Shown one piece after another: positions 1 to 8,773 of a stretch of 64,000 bases of DNA. Source of the DNA: Lachnospiraceae bacterium (GTDB lineage: Bacteria > Bacillota > Clostridia > Lachnospirales > Lachnospiraceae). The position numbers and the translations under genes were made by a program. The DNA lies in NCBI GenBank assembly GCA_029063085.1, contig JAIDOW010000026.1, positions 1 through 64,000 on the forward strand, in the 5' to 3' direction. The notes beneath the pieces were generated by a model. That model did not search any database and was not told the origin of the DNA. It saw nothing but the letters and a program-made list of their open reading frames with translations. Positions within the stretch are counted from its first letter, which is position 1, and each line of letters opens with the position of its first letter.

Positions 1-311
1 AGGCTACCCTCTAAGTACCGACGTTTCCACAAGGTCTTTCTTAAGAACCCTATATCCATAGATTCCTGCTGATTGCTAATCAATAAAGTCGCCATGGAAG
101 CTGTTTCCTGATACAATATACAAGAATTTCTGCCCTGCGGGCGGCGCAGCTGGTACTATTGTGACCGGTTAGCTATTGGACTTTAAAATATTATTTATTA
201 CCATCCAGTAAGAAAAGCAATATTTGATAAGAGACTACCTTGTGCCCAGAACAAATATCCCCTGCCCCGCCGGAGGCAAATAAATTCTTGTGTTGATTCT
301 ACCAAAAAACA
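1..311. other. Gene-free stretch at left edge
   Basis: No convincing coding frame is visible. It contains G/C-rich palindromic bits such as GCCCTGCGGGC (about 133-143) and CCCCGCCGGAGG (about 267-278), which resemble dispersed intergenic repeats of Lachnospiraceae. CTAAGTACCGAC at 12-23 is the exact complement of GTCGGTACTTAG near 389-400 inside the neighbouring structured element. The region may therefore belong to the same larger structured RNA or repeat. Confidence 0.4.
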
Positions 312-530
312 GCTTTCAACATGAGCCTTTGAAAAGTCTAAGCTGTGGGGATATCATAGGATTCTAAGTGTAGGACTGTCTCATCCGTCGGTACTTAGCC
401 ACCAGTCTGCATAAAATGCAGGCTGACGGCTTATGTACCGCTACGCATGAGACGGAGCGAAAGCGGGGACGAAACGTGAATCCTATGATATCTTCACAGC
501 GGACTCCACCAGCCCCTCATGTTGAAAGCG
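312..530. ncRNA. Candidate large structured RNA (nested inverted repeat)
   Basis: The stretch folds on itself along its whole length. The outer arms GCTTTCAACATGAG (312-325) and CTCATGTTGAAAGC (516-529) are exact complements. Inside them, arms near 342-365 and 478-501 pair over about 23 bases with two mismatches. Further in, GTCTCAT pairs with ATGAGAC, GGTAC with GTACC, and a terminal hairpin AGTCTGCA-TAAAA-TGCAGGCT closes it. Internal loops such as the GGAGCGAAAGCGGGGACGAAACG segment look RNA-like. No open frame fits. It lies just downstream of the Cys-rich minus-strand gene, so it could be a 3' UTR structure or an independent RNA. I do not recognise the family; it is not RNase P, tmRNA or SRP RNA by their conserved motifs. 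The strand is undetermined because the fold works on both. Confidence 0.45.
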
Positions 531-536
531 TCCCTC

Positions 537-797
537 TTAGTAATACAAACAAGAATTTTTCACAATATACCCATAGTTAGCCGCCTTATGGGGAAGCGTA
601 CAATGACTGCAATCCTTAATCCCATTTTCCAAAAATACAGGGTTTCCACCGCATTTCTCTCCCAACGCATACAACGGACAGTAACAGAACAAACAGTTAA
701 ACTGCTCCCGATCAATCCCCTTATGACAGGGAAAAAACTCACATTCTTTATTTTGAAAAAAAGAAAAATGCTTACCTTTCCAATATGGCTCACTCAT
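537..797 (-). CDS. Cysteine-rich small domain protein
   Basis: An 86-aa protein with about ten cysteines spaced as in the cysteine-rich small domain family (PF04071-like): FFQNKECEFFPCHKG, then FNCLFCYCPLY, then GIKDCSHCTLPH. Paired CxxC motifs suggest a small metal-binding (zinc or iron-sulfur) protein. The family is known from anaerobes, sometimes near cobalamin genes, but its role is unknown. The ATG at 797 was chosen over an upstream in-frame ATG (821) because GGAGGTGG lies about 7 bases before it. It stands alone on the minus strand, with the structured inverted repeat right after its stop. It could be redox- or metal-related; the function is not assigned. Confidence 0.75.
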   Translation of the reverse strand: MSEPYWKGKHFSFFQNKECEFFPCHKGIDREQFNCLFCYCPLYALGEKCGGNPVFLENGIKDCSHCTLPHKAANYGYIVKNSCLYY

Positions 798-981
798 ACA
801 CTTTCCACCTCCATAAAACAATTCTACAACACAGATGATACCTCTATTATAATCTTCCTTTTCCTATAATACAATAATTGTAGCAATCTCATCCCATTTT
901 TGATATCATATAGTTATTAGCCACGTAAAACTGCAATCCGGCTAAAGGGCAAACCGTAATATTTTTTAAAGGAGCAATTCA

Positions 982-2238
982 ATGAAGTTACCCGGCTATT
1001 ATTCCTCTGGTGAATTTGCAAAAATGGCACATTTAACAGTCCGTACGATCCGCTTTTATGACAAACAGAATATTTTAAAGCCTTCTTATGTGAATGATTC
1101 CGGTGCCCGGTTTTACACGGATGAGGATTTTGCAAGATTACAGCAGATTCTACTTTTAAAATATTTGGGATTTTCATTGGAAGATATCCGTAATATGACT
1201 ATAGGAGACTCTGACTATCATATGTTAAAAAATTCTTTAAATCTCCAGCTTAAGCTGGTAAAAGACAGGATTGAACAGATGCAGTTAGTCGCAAATGCCA
1301 TTGAGGATACTGCAAAAGCGATCGATACTGAACAGGAAATCAATTGGAGCCAGATGTTAAATCTCATCCATCTTACTAATATGGAAAACACATTAAAAAG
1401 CCAGTACCAGAATGCTACCAACATTTCTGCAAGAATTAATCTTCACAAGCTCTATGCCTCTAACCAACAGGGCTGGTTTCCATGGCTGTACGAACAGTGC
1501 CATATTACAGAACCAATGGATATTTTAGAGCTAGGCTGCGGAAACGGTGCTCTCTGGAAGGAAAACTATAGCCGCCTGCCAGCACATATTCATATTACAT
1601 TAAATGATATTTCCGAAGGTATGCTAAGAGACACCAGACGGGAGATTGAATTGCTGGAAAATGGGCTTCACTCCAATACGACTGTCAATCCAGATCCTTT
1701 GCCACTTCAGCAGCATACCGATAGCAGATTTACCTTTAACGCCTTTGACTGCCACCGGATTCCTTATGAAGATGAAACCTTTGACCTTGTTTTGGCAAAT
1801 CACGTCCTTTTTTACTGTGACCATCTCACTGACGTTCTTGATGAAGTCCGCCGTATACTAAGACCAAATGGTATCTTTATCTGTAGTACCTACGGTGCTT
1901 CCCACATGAAAGAAATTACCAGTCTGGTGCAGGAGTTTAACAGTCTGATCACACTGTCGGCAGATAAACTGTATGAGCGTTTTGGACTGGAAAACGGTTC
2001 TATCCTGCTAGCTCCTTTTTTTACAAATATACACATGGAAATCTATAAAGATTCCCTGCTTGTAGATCAGGCAGAACCATTGATTGCATATATCTTATCC
2101 TGCCATGGCAACCAAAACCAATATATTCTGGACCGCTACAAAGATTTCCGAACCTTTGTAGAAAAAAAGACAAAAAAGGGATTTTCCATTACAAAATATG
2201 CTGGGGTATTTGTATGCCGCAAATCAAACACCCTGTAG
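982..2238 (+). CDS. MerR-family regulator fused to SAM-dependent methyltransferase
   Basis: A 418-aa two-domain protein. Residues 5-75 form a MerR winged helix-turn-helix (FAKMAHLTVRTIRFYDKQNI, then the wing and YLGFSLEDI). A dimerising helix follows at about 78-115. Residues about 175-345 are a class I methyltransferase: motif I ELGCGNG at 183-189, an acidic ribose-binding strand (HITLNDIS), and the FDLVLANHVLFY and LRPNGIF motifs of Methyltransf_11. MerR proteins normally activate promoters with 19-20-bp spacers; the methyltransferase half probably acts as a ligand or substrate sensor or modifies a small molecule. The start has AAAGGAG at a good distance. A MerR-type promoter lies 98 bases downstream, before rmlA, so control of the rhamnose operon is a reasonable inference. 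Confidence 0.85.
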   Translation: MKLPGYYSSGEFAKMAHLTVRTIRFYDKQNILKPSYVNDSGARFYTDEDFARLQQILLLKYLGFSLEDIRNMTIGDSDYHMLKNSLNLQLKLVKDRIEQMQLVANAIEDTAKAIDTEQEINWSQMLNLIHLTNMENTLKSQYQNATNISARINLHKLYASNQQGWFPWLYEQCHITEPMDILELGCGNGALWKENYSRLPAHIHITLNDISEGMLRDTRREIELLENGLHSNTTVNPDPLPLQQHTDSRFTFNAFDCHRIPYEDETFDLVLANHVLFYCDHLTDVLDEVRRILRPNGIFICSTYGASHMKEITSLVQEFNSLITLSADKLYERFGLENGSILLAPFFTNIHMEIYKDSLLVDQAEPLIAYILSCHGNQNQYILDRYKDFRTFVEKKTKKGFSITKYAGVFVCRKSNTL

Positions 2239-2331
2239 CAGTCTGCGAAAAATTTACCTATGAGTTTTCGCAAAAATTCATAAGCATAGCAATTCGACTA
2301 TATAAAAACATAAATATTTATTAAAAATTTC

Positions 2332-2362
2332 TTGCAGGTGACGTAACGTCACCTTTTATAAT
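2332..2362 (+). promoter_or_regulatory. MerR-type promoter with palindromic operator before rmlA
   Basis: A -35 box TTGCAG (2332-2337) and a perfect -10 box TATAAT (2357-2362) are separated by 19 bases, two more than the optimal spacer. The spacer is almost filled by a perfect palindrome, AGGTGACGTAACGTCACCT (2336-2354). This arrangement is the signature of promoters untwisted by MerR-family activators. The nearest MerR gene ends at 2238. The first downstream gene is rmlA, whose ATG is at 2511. Confidence 0.8.
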
Positions 2363-2510
2363 ATATATTACAATAAAATTTTTCCAAATAAAAAAACCAT
2401 GGAAATAAAAGTACATATTTTACTTATAATATAACAAGATAAAAAATGAACATACTAATAAAAAAATTATAAAATCATGAGTGCAAAATGAAAAAGGAGG
2501 CATTATATTA

Positions 2511-3407
2511 ATGAAAGGAATTATTTTAGCCGGTGGTTCAGGCACACGCCTTTACCCACTTACCATGGTAACTTCGAAGCAACTGCTTCCAATTTATGAC
2601 AAACCGATGATTTACTATCCCATGTCCGTTCTGATGAATGCCGGAATCCGGGAGATTCTTATTATTTCAACGCCACAGGATACTCCACGGTTTCAGGAGC
2701 TTCTAGGTGATGGGCATCAGTTTGGTGTATCCCTTACTTACGCTGTACAGCCAAGTCCGGACGGACTGGCACAGGCATTTATTATCGGAGAAGAATTTAT
2801 TGGAACCGATACAGCCGCCATGGTTCTGGGTGATAATATTTTTGCCGGGCACGGATTAAAAAAACGTTTAAAAGCTGCTGTAGAAAATGCTGAAAACGGT
2901 CAGGGGGCAACTGTATTCGGTTACTATGTAGATGATCCTGAACGTTTCGGCATTGTGGAATTCAACGCTGAAGGCAAAGCCATCTCCATTGAAGAGAAAC
3001 CAGACAAACCAAAAAGCAACTACTGTGTAACCGGTCTTTACTTCTATGACAATAAGGTTGTGGAATATGCGAAAAATTTAAAGCCCAGCGACCGCGGTGA
3101 GCTGGAGATTACCGATTTAAACCGTATTTATCTTGAAAAAGGAAATCTCAATGTAGAGCTTCTGGGTCAGGGATTTACCTGGCTGGATACAGGAACCCAC
3201 GAAAGTCTTGTAGAAGCCACCAACTTTGTCAAAACAATGGAAGATCATCAGCACCGTAAAATAGCCTGTCTGGAAGAAATCGCATACTTAAATAACTGGA
3301 TTTCCAAAGAAGATGTATTAAAAGTATACGAGCTCTTAAAGAAAAACCAATACGGACAGTATCTAAAGGATGTCTTAGACGGCAAATATATGGATATGCT
3401 GCATTAA
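2511..3407 (+). CDS. rmlA: Glucose-1-phosphate thymidylyltransferase
   Basis: A 298-aa nucleotidyltransferase making dTDP-glucose from dTTP and glucose-1-phosphate, the first step of dTDP-L-rhamnose synthesis in the cytoplasm. The N-terminal signature [11 protein letters not shown] (about 8-18) binds the nucleotide. FGIVEF, EEKP and the C-terminal [10 protein letters not shown] motif are all typical of RmlA. The length matches the short RmlA class (about 290 aa). The ATG at 2511 has AAAGGAGG about 9 bases upstream; an upstream in-frame ATG at 2481 lacks support. It is the first gene of rmlA-B-D-C. Confidence 0.97.
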   Translation: MKGIILAGGSGTRLYPLTMVTSKQLLPIYDKPMIYYPMSVLMNAGIREILIISTPQDTPRFQELLGDGHQFGVSLTYAVQPSPDGLAQAFIIGEEFIGTDTAAMVLGDNIFAGHGLKKRLKAAVENAENGQGATVFGYYVDDPERFGIVEFNAEGKAISIEEKPDKPKSNYCVTGLYFYDNKVVEYAKNLKPSDRGELEITDLNRIYLEKGNLNVELLGQGFTWLDTGTHESLVEATNFVKTMEDHQHRKIACLEEIAYLNNWISKEDVLKVYELLKKNQYGQYLKDVLDGKYMDMLH

Positions 3408-3433
3408 ATTATAAGATAAAAAGGAGAAAAATT

Positions 3434-4453
3434 ATGACTATTATCGTAACCGGAGGAGCCGGCTTTATCGGAAGCAATTTTATTTTTCACATGTTAGACA
3501 AATACCCTGATTATCGGATTATTTGTCTGGACTGTCTGACTTATGCAGGAAATTTATCTACTCTTGCACCCGTTATGGACAACCCTAATTTCCATTTTGT
3601 AAAAGAAAGTATCACGGACAGGGAAGCCGTTTATAAGTTATTTGAGGAAGAGCATCCCGATATCATTGTAAACTTTGCTGCGGAAAGTCATGTTGACCGC
3701 TCTATTGAAGATCCCGAAGTATTCTTAGACACCAATATCAAAGGCACCGCCGTATTAATGGATGCCTGCCGTAAATATGGCATTACCCGCTATCATCAGG
3801 TATCTACTGATGAGGTTTACGGTGATCTTCCGTTAGACAGACCTGATCTGTTTTTTACAGAAGAAACACCAATCCACACCAGCAGCCCATACAGTTCTTC
3901 CAAAGCTGCCGCAGATTTGCTGGTACTGGCATACTACAGAACCTATGGGCTTCCTGTCACTATCAGCCGCTGTTCTAACAATTATGGACCTTATCATTTC
4001 CCGGAAAAACTGATTCCTCTTATGATTGCAAATGCCCTGAATGACAAACCACTTCCGGTTTATGGCAAAGGAGAAAATGTACGTGACTGGCTCTATGTTG
4101 AAGACCACTGCAAGGCAATTGATTTGATTATTCATAAAGGACGGGTCGGCGAAGTCTATAATATTGGCGGACACAATGAGATGACCAATATAGATATCGT
4201 TAAGATTATCTGTAAAGAATTGGGGAAACCGGAAAGTCTGATCACCTACGTTGCGGACCGCAAGGGTCATGATATGCGCTATGCTATCGATCCTACAAAA
4301 ATTCACAGCGAACTTGGCTGGCTGCCAGAAACCAAATTTGCAGACGGAATCAAAAAGACAATCCAATGGTATCTGGATAACAAGGAATGGTGGGAAACTA
4401 TTATTTCTGGCGAATATCAGAATTATTACGAAGAAATGTATGGAAACCGCTAA
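3434..4453 (+). CDS. rmlB: dTDP-glucose 4,6-dehydratase
   Basis: A 339-aa extended short-chain dehydrogenase, second enzyme of the rhamnose pathway, converting dTDP-glucose to dTDP-4-keto-6-deoxyglucose. The NAD-binding glycine motif GGAGFIGS is at 7-14, the active-site STDEVYG at 124-130 and the catalytic YSSSK at 153-157. SRCSNNYGPYHFPEKLIP is the substrate-binding stretch. The length is normal. An AAAGGAG site precedes the ATG, and the gap to rmlA is 26 bases. Confidence 0.97.
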   Translation: MTIIVTGGAGFIGSNFIFHMLDKYPDYRIICLDCLTYAGNLSTLAPVMDNPNFHFVKESITDREAVYKLFEEEHPDIIVNFAAESHVDRSIEDPEVFLDTNIKGTAVLMDACRKYGITRYHQVSTDEVYGDLPLDRPDLFFTEETPIHTSSPYSSSKAAADLLVLAYYRTYGLPVTISRCSNNYGPYHFPEKLIPLMIANALNDKPLPVYGKGENVRDWLYVEDHCKAIDLIIHKGRVGEVYNIGGHNEMTNIDIVKIICKELGKPESLITYVADRKGHDMRYAIDPTKIHSELGWLPETKFADGIKKTIQWYLDNKEWWETIISGEYQNYYEEMYGNR

Positions 4454-4482
4454 TTTTTTACAATGAGAAACGGAGACAATTT

Positions 4483-5424
4483 ATGAAAATATTAGTAACC
4501 GGAGTGGCCGGGCAGTTAGGTCACGACGTAATGAACGAATTAGCAAAACGTGGAATAGACGGCATTGGCAGTGATATTGCCGATACTTACAGTGGTGCTG
4601 CTGACGGTACTGCTGTCACTACGATGCCATATATCCCCATTGATTTAACGGACAGTGAAGCCGTACATGCTCGCATCATTTTTGAACAACCAGATGCCAT
4701 CATCCACTGTGCTGCATGGACAGCTGTTGATGCAGCCGAAGATGAAGATAATCAGCCAAAAGTCAGAGGCATTAACTTTGGCGCTACCAAAAACATTGCC
4801 AAATTATGCCAGGAATTGGATATCCCCATGATGTACCTCTCCACTGATTATGTATTTGACGGACAGGGTACCCAGCCATGGGAGCCTGACTGTCAGGATT
4901 TTAAACCTCTTAATGTTTATGGTGCCACCAAGCTTGCCGGAGAACGTGCCGTAACGGCTAACCTGGAAAAATTTTTTATTATCCGCATTGCCTGGGTATT
5001 TGGCACAAACGGTAAAAATTTCATTAAAACCATGCTGAATCTGGGAAAAAACCATAGCGAGATCAAGGTTGTCAGTGACCAGATTGGTACTCCTACCTAT
5101 ACCTATGATCTTGCCAGACTACTTGTAGATATGATTCAGACAGAGCACTATGGATATTACCATGCAACCAATGAAGGCGGCTATATCAGCTGGTATGATT
5201 TTACCAGAGAAATTTTTAAACAGGCTGTAGAACTGGGACATAATGAATATACGGAAGAGCATGTTAAGGTACTTCCTGTTACCACCGAGGAATACGGTAT
5301 ATCAAAGGCTGTCAGACCTTTCAACAGCCGTCTGGATAAGAGCAAGCTTGCTGCCAATGGTTTTGAACCGTTACCAACCTGGCAGGATGCATTAAAACGG
5401 TATCTACAGACGATAGAATTTTAG
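4483..5424 (+). CDS. rmlD: dTDP-4-dehydrorhamnose reductase
   Basis: A 313-aa NADPH-dependent reductase catalysing the last step to dTDP-L-rhamnose. It has the GVAGQLGHD cofactor-binding loop (about 7-15), LSTDYVFDG and the YGATK catalytic pair, and ends with the usual PFNSRLDKSKL and W..AL signature. The ATG at 4483 follows CGGAGA. A longer in-frame reading starts inside rmlB and was rejected because the Rossmann fold begins right at this ATG. In many genomes the order is rmlA-C-B-D; here it is A-B-D-C. Confidence 0.96.
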   Translation: MKILVTGVAGQLGHDVMNELAKRGIDGIGSDIADTYSGAADGTAVTTMPYIPIDLTDSEAVHARIIFEQPDAIIHCAAWTAVDAAEDEDNQPKVRGINFGATKNIAKLCQELDIPMMYLSTDYVFDGQGTQPWEPDCQDFKPLNVYGATKLAGERAVTANLEKFFIIRIAWVFGTNGKNFIKTMLNLGKNHSEIKVVSDQIGTPTYTYDLARLLVDMIQTEHYGYYHATNEGGYISWYDFTREIFKQAVELGHNEYTEEHVKVLPVTTEEYGISKAVRPFNSRLDKSKLAANGFEPLPTWQDALKRYLQTIEF

Positions 5425-5454
5425 ATATTTGTACAGAACAAAAGGAGATAAAAC

Positions 5455-6063
5455 ATGGGACAGATTAAAGTGACCAAATGTCCAATTGAAGGACTTTACG
5501 TAATTGAGCCAACCGTACACGGTGACTCCAGAGGTTATTTTATAGAAACTTATAACCAGAAAGACATGGAAGAAGCCGGTCTTACAATGCAGTTTGTACA
5601 GGATAATCAGTCCTGTTCTACCAAGGGTGTTCTTCGCGGGCTTCATTTTCAAAAGGAATATCCCCAAGGCAAACTGGTACGTGTAATAAAAGGAACTGTT
5701 TTTGACGTAGCTGTTGATTTAAGGAGCGACAGCAAAACCTACGGTCAGTGGTTCGGTGTGGAGCTATCTGAGGAAAACAAAAAACAGTTCTACATTTCGG
5801 AAGGATTTGCACATGGTTTTCTTGTTCTCAGTGATATTGCTGAATTCTGTTACAAGTGTACCGATTTCTATCGTCCCGGTGATGAAGGAGGTCTTGCATG
5901 GAATGACCCCGAAATCGGCATCAAATGGCCACAGCTTACAGGTGAATATAACGGAACTGCTTCCAGCGACGGCTACCACTTAGAAGACGGAACCTCTTTG
6001 AATCTGAGCGATAAAGACCAGCTTTGGGCAGGGCTAAAAGATACCTTTAAATTTAACAACTAA
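5455..6063 (+). CDS. rmlC: dTDP-4-dehydrorhamnose 3,5-epimerase
   Basis: A 202-aa cupin epimerase, third step of rhamnose synthesis. Typical motifs are DSRGYF (about 24-29), GVLRGLHFQ with the catalytic His64, KLVRVIKGTVFDVAVDLR, and the GFAHGF and EFCYKCTDFY stretch. The C-terminus (DGTSLNLSDKDQ...) is slightly longer than the minimal enzyme, as in several Clostridia. The ATG follows AAAGGAGAT by about 7 bases. Last gene of the rml operon; a strong hairpin terminator follows. Confidence 0.96.
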   Translation: MGQIKVTKCPIEGLYVIEPTVHGDSRGYFIETYNQKDMEEAGLTMQFVQDNQSCSTKGVLRGLHFQKEYPQGKLVRVIKGTVFDVAVDLRSDSKTYGQWFGVELSEENKKQFYISEGFAHGFLVLSDIAEFCYKCTDFYRPGDEGGLAWNDPEIGIKWPQLTGEYNGTASSDGYHLEDGTSLNLSDKDQLWAGLKDTFKFNN

Positions 6064-6153
6064 TACACCATTCACTAAATATTATCTGCACAAAAGAACC
6101 AGTTATTTAATGAATGATATACTGGAATTAAATACCAGTATTGCTATTACACT

Positions 6154-6213
6154 ATGGGACAGTCTCACCAAAACTTCTGCATTTTATCAGTGAGACTGTC
6201 CCATATATTTTTC
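6154..6213 (+). terminator. Rho-independent terminator after rmlC
   Basis: The arms ATGGGACAGTCTCAC (6154-6168) and GTGAGACTGTCCCAT (6190-6204) are perfect 15-bp complements with a 21-base loop. ATATTTTTCTT follows. This ends the rml operon before the TetR gene. Confidence 0.85.
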
Positions 6214-6240
6214 TTTGCTTGACATTATCCATAAAACATG

Positions 6241-6292
6241 TTATTTTGTATTTGCGAATATTTATATAATAATATTCGCAAATACAAAATAA
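6241..6292 (+). promoter_or_regulatory. Perfect inverted repeat, probable TetR operator
   Basis: The left arm 6241-6262 and right arm 6271-6292 are exact complements over 22 bases, with an 8-base AT spacer. The core half-site is TATTTGCGAATATT. It ends 20 bases before the regulator's ATG at 6313, with the ribosome binding site right after it. This is the usual position for an autorepressing TetR-family protein. Confidence 0.75.
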
Positions 6293-6312
6293 AGGAAAGG
6301 AGGGGTTCAACC

Positions 6313-6903
6313 ATGCCATCAAAGCCAGTTCTTTCAGACACTGACAAGGAGGCAATCCGCCAAAAGCTGGAAGAATTATGTGAAGAATATTGGACTTTAC
6401 AGGGATACAAAAAGACAAGCATTAAACATTTATGTGAAAAAGCTGCAATATCAATTGGTACGTTTTATACACTATACCCCACAAAGGAAGACTTATTTTT
6501 TGACACGATCAGGAAGATACAAAAAAGGCTGACAGAAAAATTTCTTGATACAAACAAAAACAGGCAGACAAAAGAGGGGTTTGCCGAATCCATGAAAGAA
6601 CTCTTCAGAGAATATGACAACAAGCCCTTTTTATATAACGTAAACACACCGGATTTTCAATTATTTATATCAAAACTGCCAGATGAAGCAATTGAACAGA
6701 TTAAGTTTAACAGTTTGGATTTTTTTAGACAGACTATTCATACAGCCGGTCTCAAACTTAAAATAAAAGAAGCTCAGGCATATGGAATTTTTAGCGCATT
6801 ATTATCGACAATTAGTGCAAAAGAAACTCTTTGTGTTACTTGTGACTATTTAGCCGTTTTTGATTTTATGGTAGATAAGCTTGTGACTGATATTTTTGAA
6901 TAG
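6313..6903 (+). CDS. TetR/AcrR-family transcriptional regulator
   Basis: A 196-aa regulator. The N-terminal helix-turn-helix lies at about 36-58: TSIKHLCEKAAISIGTFYTL followed by YPTKEDLFF, the classic TetR signature. The C-terminal ligand-binding half is divergent, so the inducer cannot be named. The ATG at 6313 has AAAGGAGGGG upstream; an in-frame ATG at 6238 lies before the operator palindrome and was rejected. Target genes probably include itself and the small membrane protein gene downstream at 7048. Confidence 0.9.
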   Translation: MPSKPVLSDTDKEAIRQKLEELCEEYWTLQGYKKTSIKHLCEKAAISIGTFYTLYPTKEDLFFDTIRKIQKRLTEKFLDTNKNRQTKEGFAESMKELFREYDNKPFLYNVNTPDFQLFISKLPDEAIEQIKFNSLDFFRQTIHTAGLKLKIKEAQAYGIFSALLSTISAKETLCVTCDYLAVFDFMVDKLVTDIFE

Positions 6904-7047
6904 CTGAGATTATATGGGAAAATGAATACAAAACCTTTTTTGCAAAAACAAACAAGGAAAAACCATCTTTACATGGGACTGCTTATACATTGGTATATTT
7001 CTTATAGTAAATCACAGTATGCAATTGTTATTTTAGGAGGATAAAGC

Positions 7048-7284
7048 ATGATAAATAAGATAAATAAATTATGTGAAAATTTGAATAATGCACTCGGTAT
7101 TTCTGTATCACTTCCTAATCCAGATAAGAAAGCATTAAAAACAGCTATGGTATGTAATCTTACCGCCGGTACCTGTCTGATTATGGCAGGAACTGTTTCT
7201 TCTTCCAAATGGTATACTATACTGGGAAGTATCTGTATCATCAGCACTATTATACTTCAAAGAGAAAATAATAATAAAGAATAA
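7048..7284 (+). CDS. Small membrane protein of unknown function
   Basis: A 78-aa protein with a soluble N-terminus of about 35 residues and two closely spaced hydrophobic segments (about 33-50, AMVCNLTAGTCLIMAGTVS, and about 54-70, WYTILGSICIISTIIL), ending in a charged tail. The start has AGGAGGATAAAGC, a strong site. It lies 144 bases after the TetR gene on the same strand and may be regulated by it. I do not recognise the family. Confidence 0.65.
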   Translation: MINKINKLCENLNNALGISVSLPNPDKKALKTAMVCNLTAGTCLIMAGTVSSSKWYTILGSICIISTIILQRENNNKE

Positions 7285-7312
7285 TTTTAATGACATCCTA
7301 AAAGGACTACTC

Positions 7313-7346
7313 CCGGTCCCTTCTCTATAAAAAGGGAAGAGACCGG
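7313..7346 (+). terminator. Hairpin after the small membrane protein gene
   Basis: CCGGTC (7313-7318) pairs with GACCGG (7341-7346). The inner bases pair mostly as CTTC/GAAG with G-U wobble around a TATAAAAA loop. The U-run after it is weak, so termination is only probable. Confidence 0.45.
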
Positions 7347-7481
7347 TGTCCTATTCGGCATATCTTTTTCATTTACCCCATTGTTGACTATTCCTGCCAG
7401 AATTTAACGACCACAAATCCGTACTCTGTTCAATATCATAATACTGCTGTAATCCTTCTTTTATTCTGTCAATATGCGGAA

Positions 7482-8468
7482 TTATAATAATGCCGCCCGA
7501 AGTTCCTCTGGGCTTTTTGCACTTAAATATGCAGGTGCAATATCAAATACTGTTTTACAACCGGACTGCCCTTCTTGGGACAACCTATAAGCAGCTCTTG
7601 CATATGCCACTATGACACTGGCAGTAAATTCCGGATTGGAATCCAGCTTTAAGCTATATTCTATCACATGCTTATTCTCCTGTTCCCACCCTGTCTTACC
7701 GGAACGGATTACAAAACCGCCATGAGGAATTCCGCTATGGCTTGCCATAAGCTCTTCTTCACTGATAAAATGAACTGTGGTATCATAATCTGCAAAATAA
7801 TTTGGCATGGTTTTAATCTCTTTCTCTACCTTTGCTGCATCTGCACCTTCCTCTAATACAACAAAACATTCTCTGGTATGCTTCTGTCTTGTGGTAAGTT
7901 CCGGGTTCTCACCTGCACGTACAGATTCCAGAGCATCATCCACAGGAATCGTATACTGCTTTGCATTCTTAACTCCTGCAATCCGGCGAACAGCATCGGA
8001 ATGTCCCTGACTGACTCCCTTGCCCCAAAAAGTATAGTCTTTTCCCTCAGGAAGAATCGCATTAGCATACATTCTATTTAACGAAAACATTCCCGGATCC
8101 CAGCCTACCGATATAATACCGATTCTGCCACTCTGTCTTGCTGCCTTGTCCACATTTTCAAAGTGCTCTGGAATCTTTGCGTGGGTATCAAAACTGTCCA
8201 CCACATTAAAAAACCTCACATACTCCGGTGTCTGTTCCGGTAAATCCGTTGCACTTCCTCCACAAAGAATCATAACATCAATTTTGTCTTTCCATTCTTC
8301 CGCATCAGCTACGTTGCATACTGCTGCCTCCTTCGTCAAAATAGAAACAGCAGACGGGTCTCTTCTCGTAAATACTGCTGCCAGTTCCATATCCGGACTC
8401 TGCTTAACCGCACACTCCACACCTCTTCCAAGATTGCCATATCCCAAGATTCCGATTCTTATACTCAT
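7482..8468 (-). CDS. ddh: meso-Diaminopimelate D-dehydrogenase
   Basis: A 328-aa NADPH-dependent enzyme that aminates tetrahydrodipicolinate directly to meso-diaminopimelate, a one-step route to the peptidoglycan and lysine precursor. The N-terminal Rossmann motif GILGYGNLGRG is followed by FTRRDP, LCGGSATDLPEQ, NVVDSFDTHAKIPEHF and SVGWDPGMFSLNR, all typical of Ddh, and the length fits. The ATG at 8468 has AAGGAG about 8 bases upstream; in-frame ATGs further up were rejected. It is convergent with the plus-strand genes to its left and appears monocistronic. Confidence 0.95.
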   Translation of the reverse strand: MSIRIGILGYGNLGRGVECAVKQSPDMELAAVFTRRDPSAVSILTKEAAVCNVADAEEWKDKIDVMILCGGSATDLPEQTPEYVRFFNVVDSFDTHAKIPEHFENVDKAARQSGRIGIISVGWDPGMFSLNRMYANAILPEGKDYTFWGKGVSQGHSDAVRRIAGVKNAKQYTIPVDDALESVRAGENPELTTRQKHTRECFVVLEEGADAAKVEKEIKTMPNYFADYDTTVHFISEEELMASHSGIPHGGFVIRSGKTGWEQENKHVIEYSLKLDSNPEFTASVIVAYARAAYRLSQEGQSGCKTVFDIAPAYLSAKSPEELRAALL

Positions 8469-8720
8469 ACTATTTCTCCTTGTATATAAATTTATCATAG
8501 ACTGCCGCATCAAGAAATTTTTCTCTTTTGTTACAAAGCTTTTACAAAAACAAACAGATAAATTTCAGTACGACAATCCTTCCTCTATTACCCGTTTCAT
8601 TATAATACAAACCTTTCCATTCTGCCATAAATAATTCTATATATTATAAATTCCTACAAAACATTTTATCTTCAAACATTTGAACGACAATTCAATTTTC
8701 CTACAGTTCTGTTTAAAGCA
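8469..8720. other. Intergenic stretch upstream of ddh
   Basis: About 250 AT-rich bases between the ddh start and the rplA terminator. A TATAAT on the minus strand near 8599-8604 is a possible -10 box for ddh, but no good -35 box sits at 17 bases. No open frame or repeat was seen. Confidence 0.35.
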
Positions 8721-8764
8721 AAAAAAGAGATTTTTCCTCCATCGAAGAAAAATCTCTTTTTATT
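8721..8764 (-). terminator. Terminator of the rpmG-secE-nusG-rplK-rplA operon
   Basis: AAAAGAGATTTTTC (8723-8736) pairs perfectly over 14 bp with GAAAAATCTCTTTT (8747-8760), with an A/T-rich base giving the U-run on the minus transcript. It lies about 10 bases after the rplA stop. Confidence 0.85.
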
Positions 8765-8773
8765 ATTCTCTGC

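Noticed and set aside
3833..4366. A 177-codon open frame antisense to rmlB
   Set aside because: It lies fully inside a certain gene and follows from its codon bias; no start signal.
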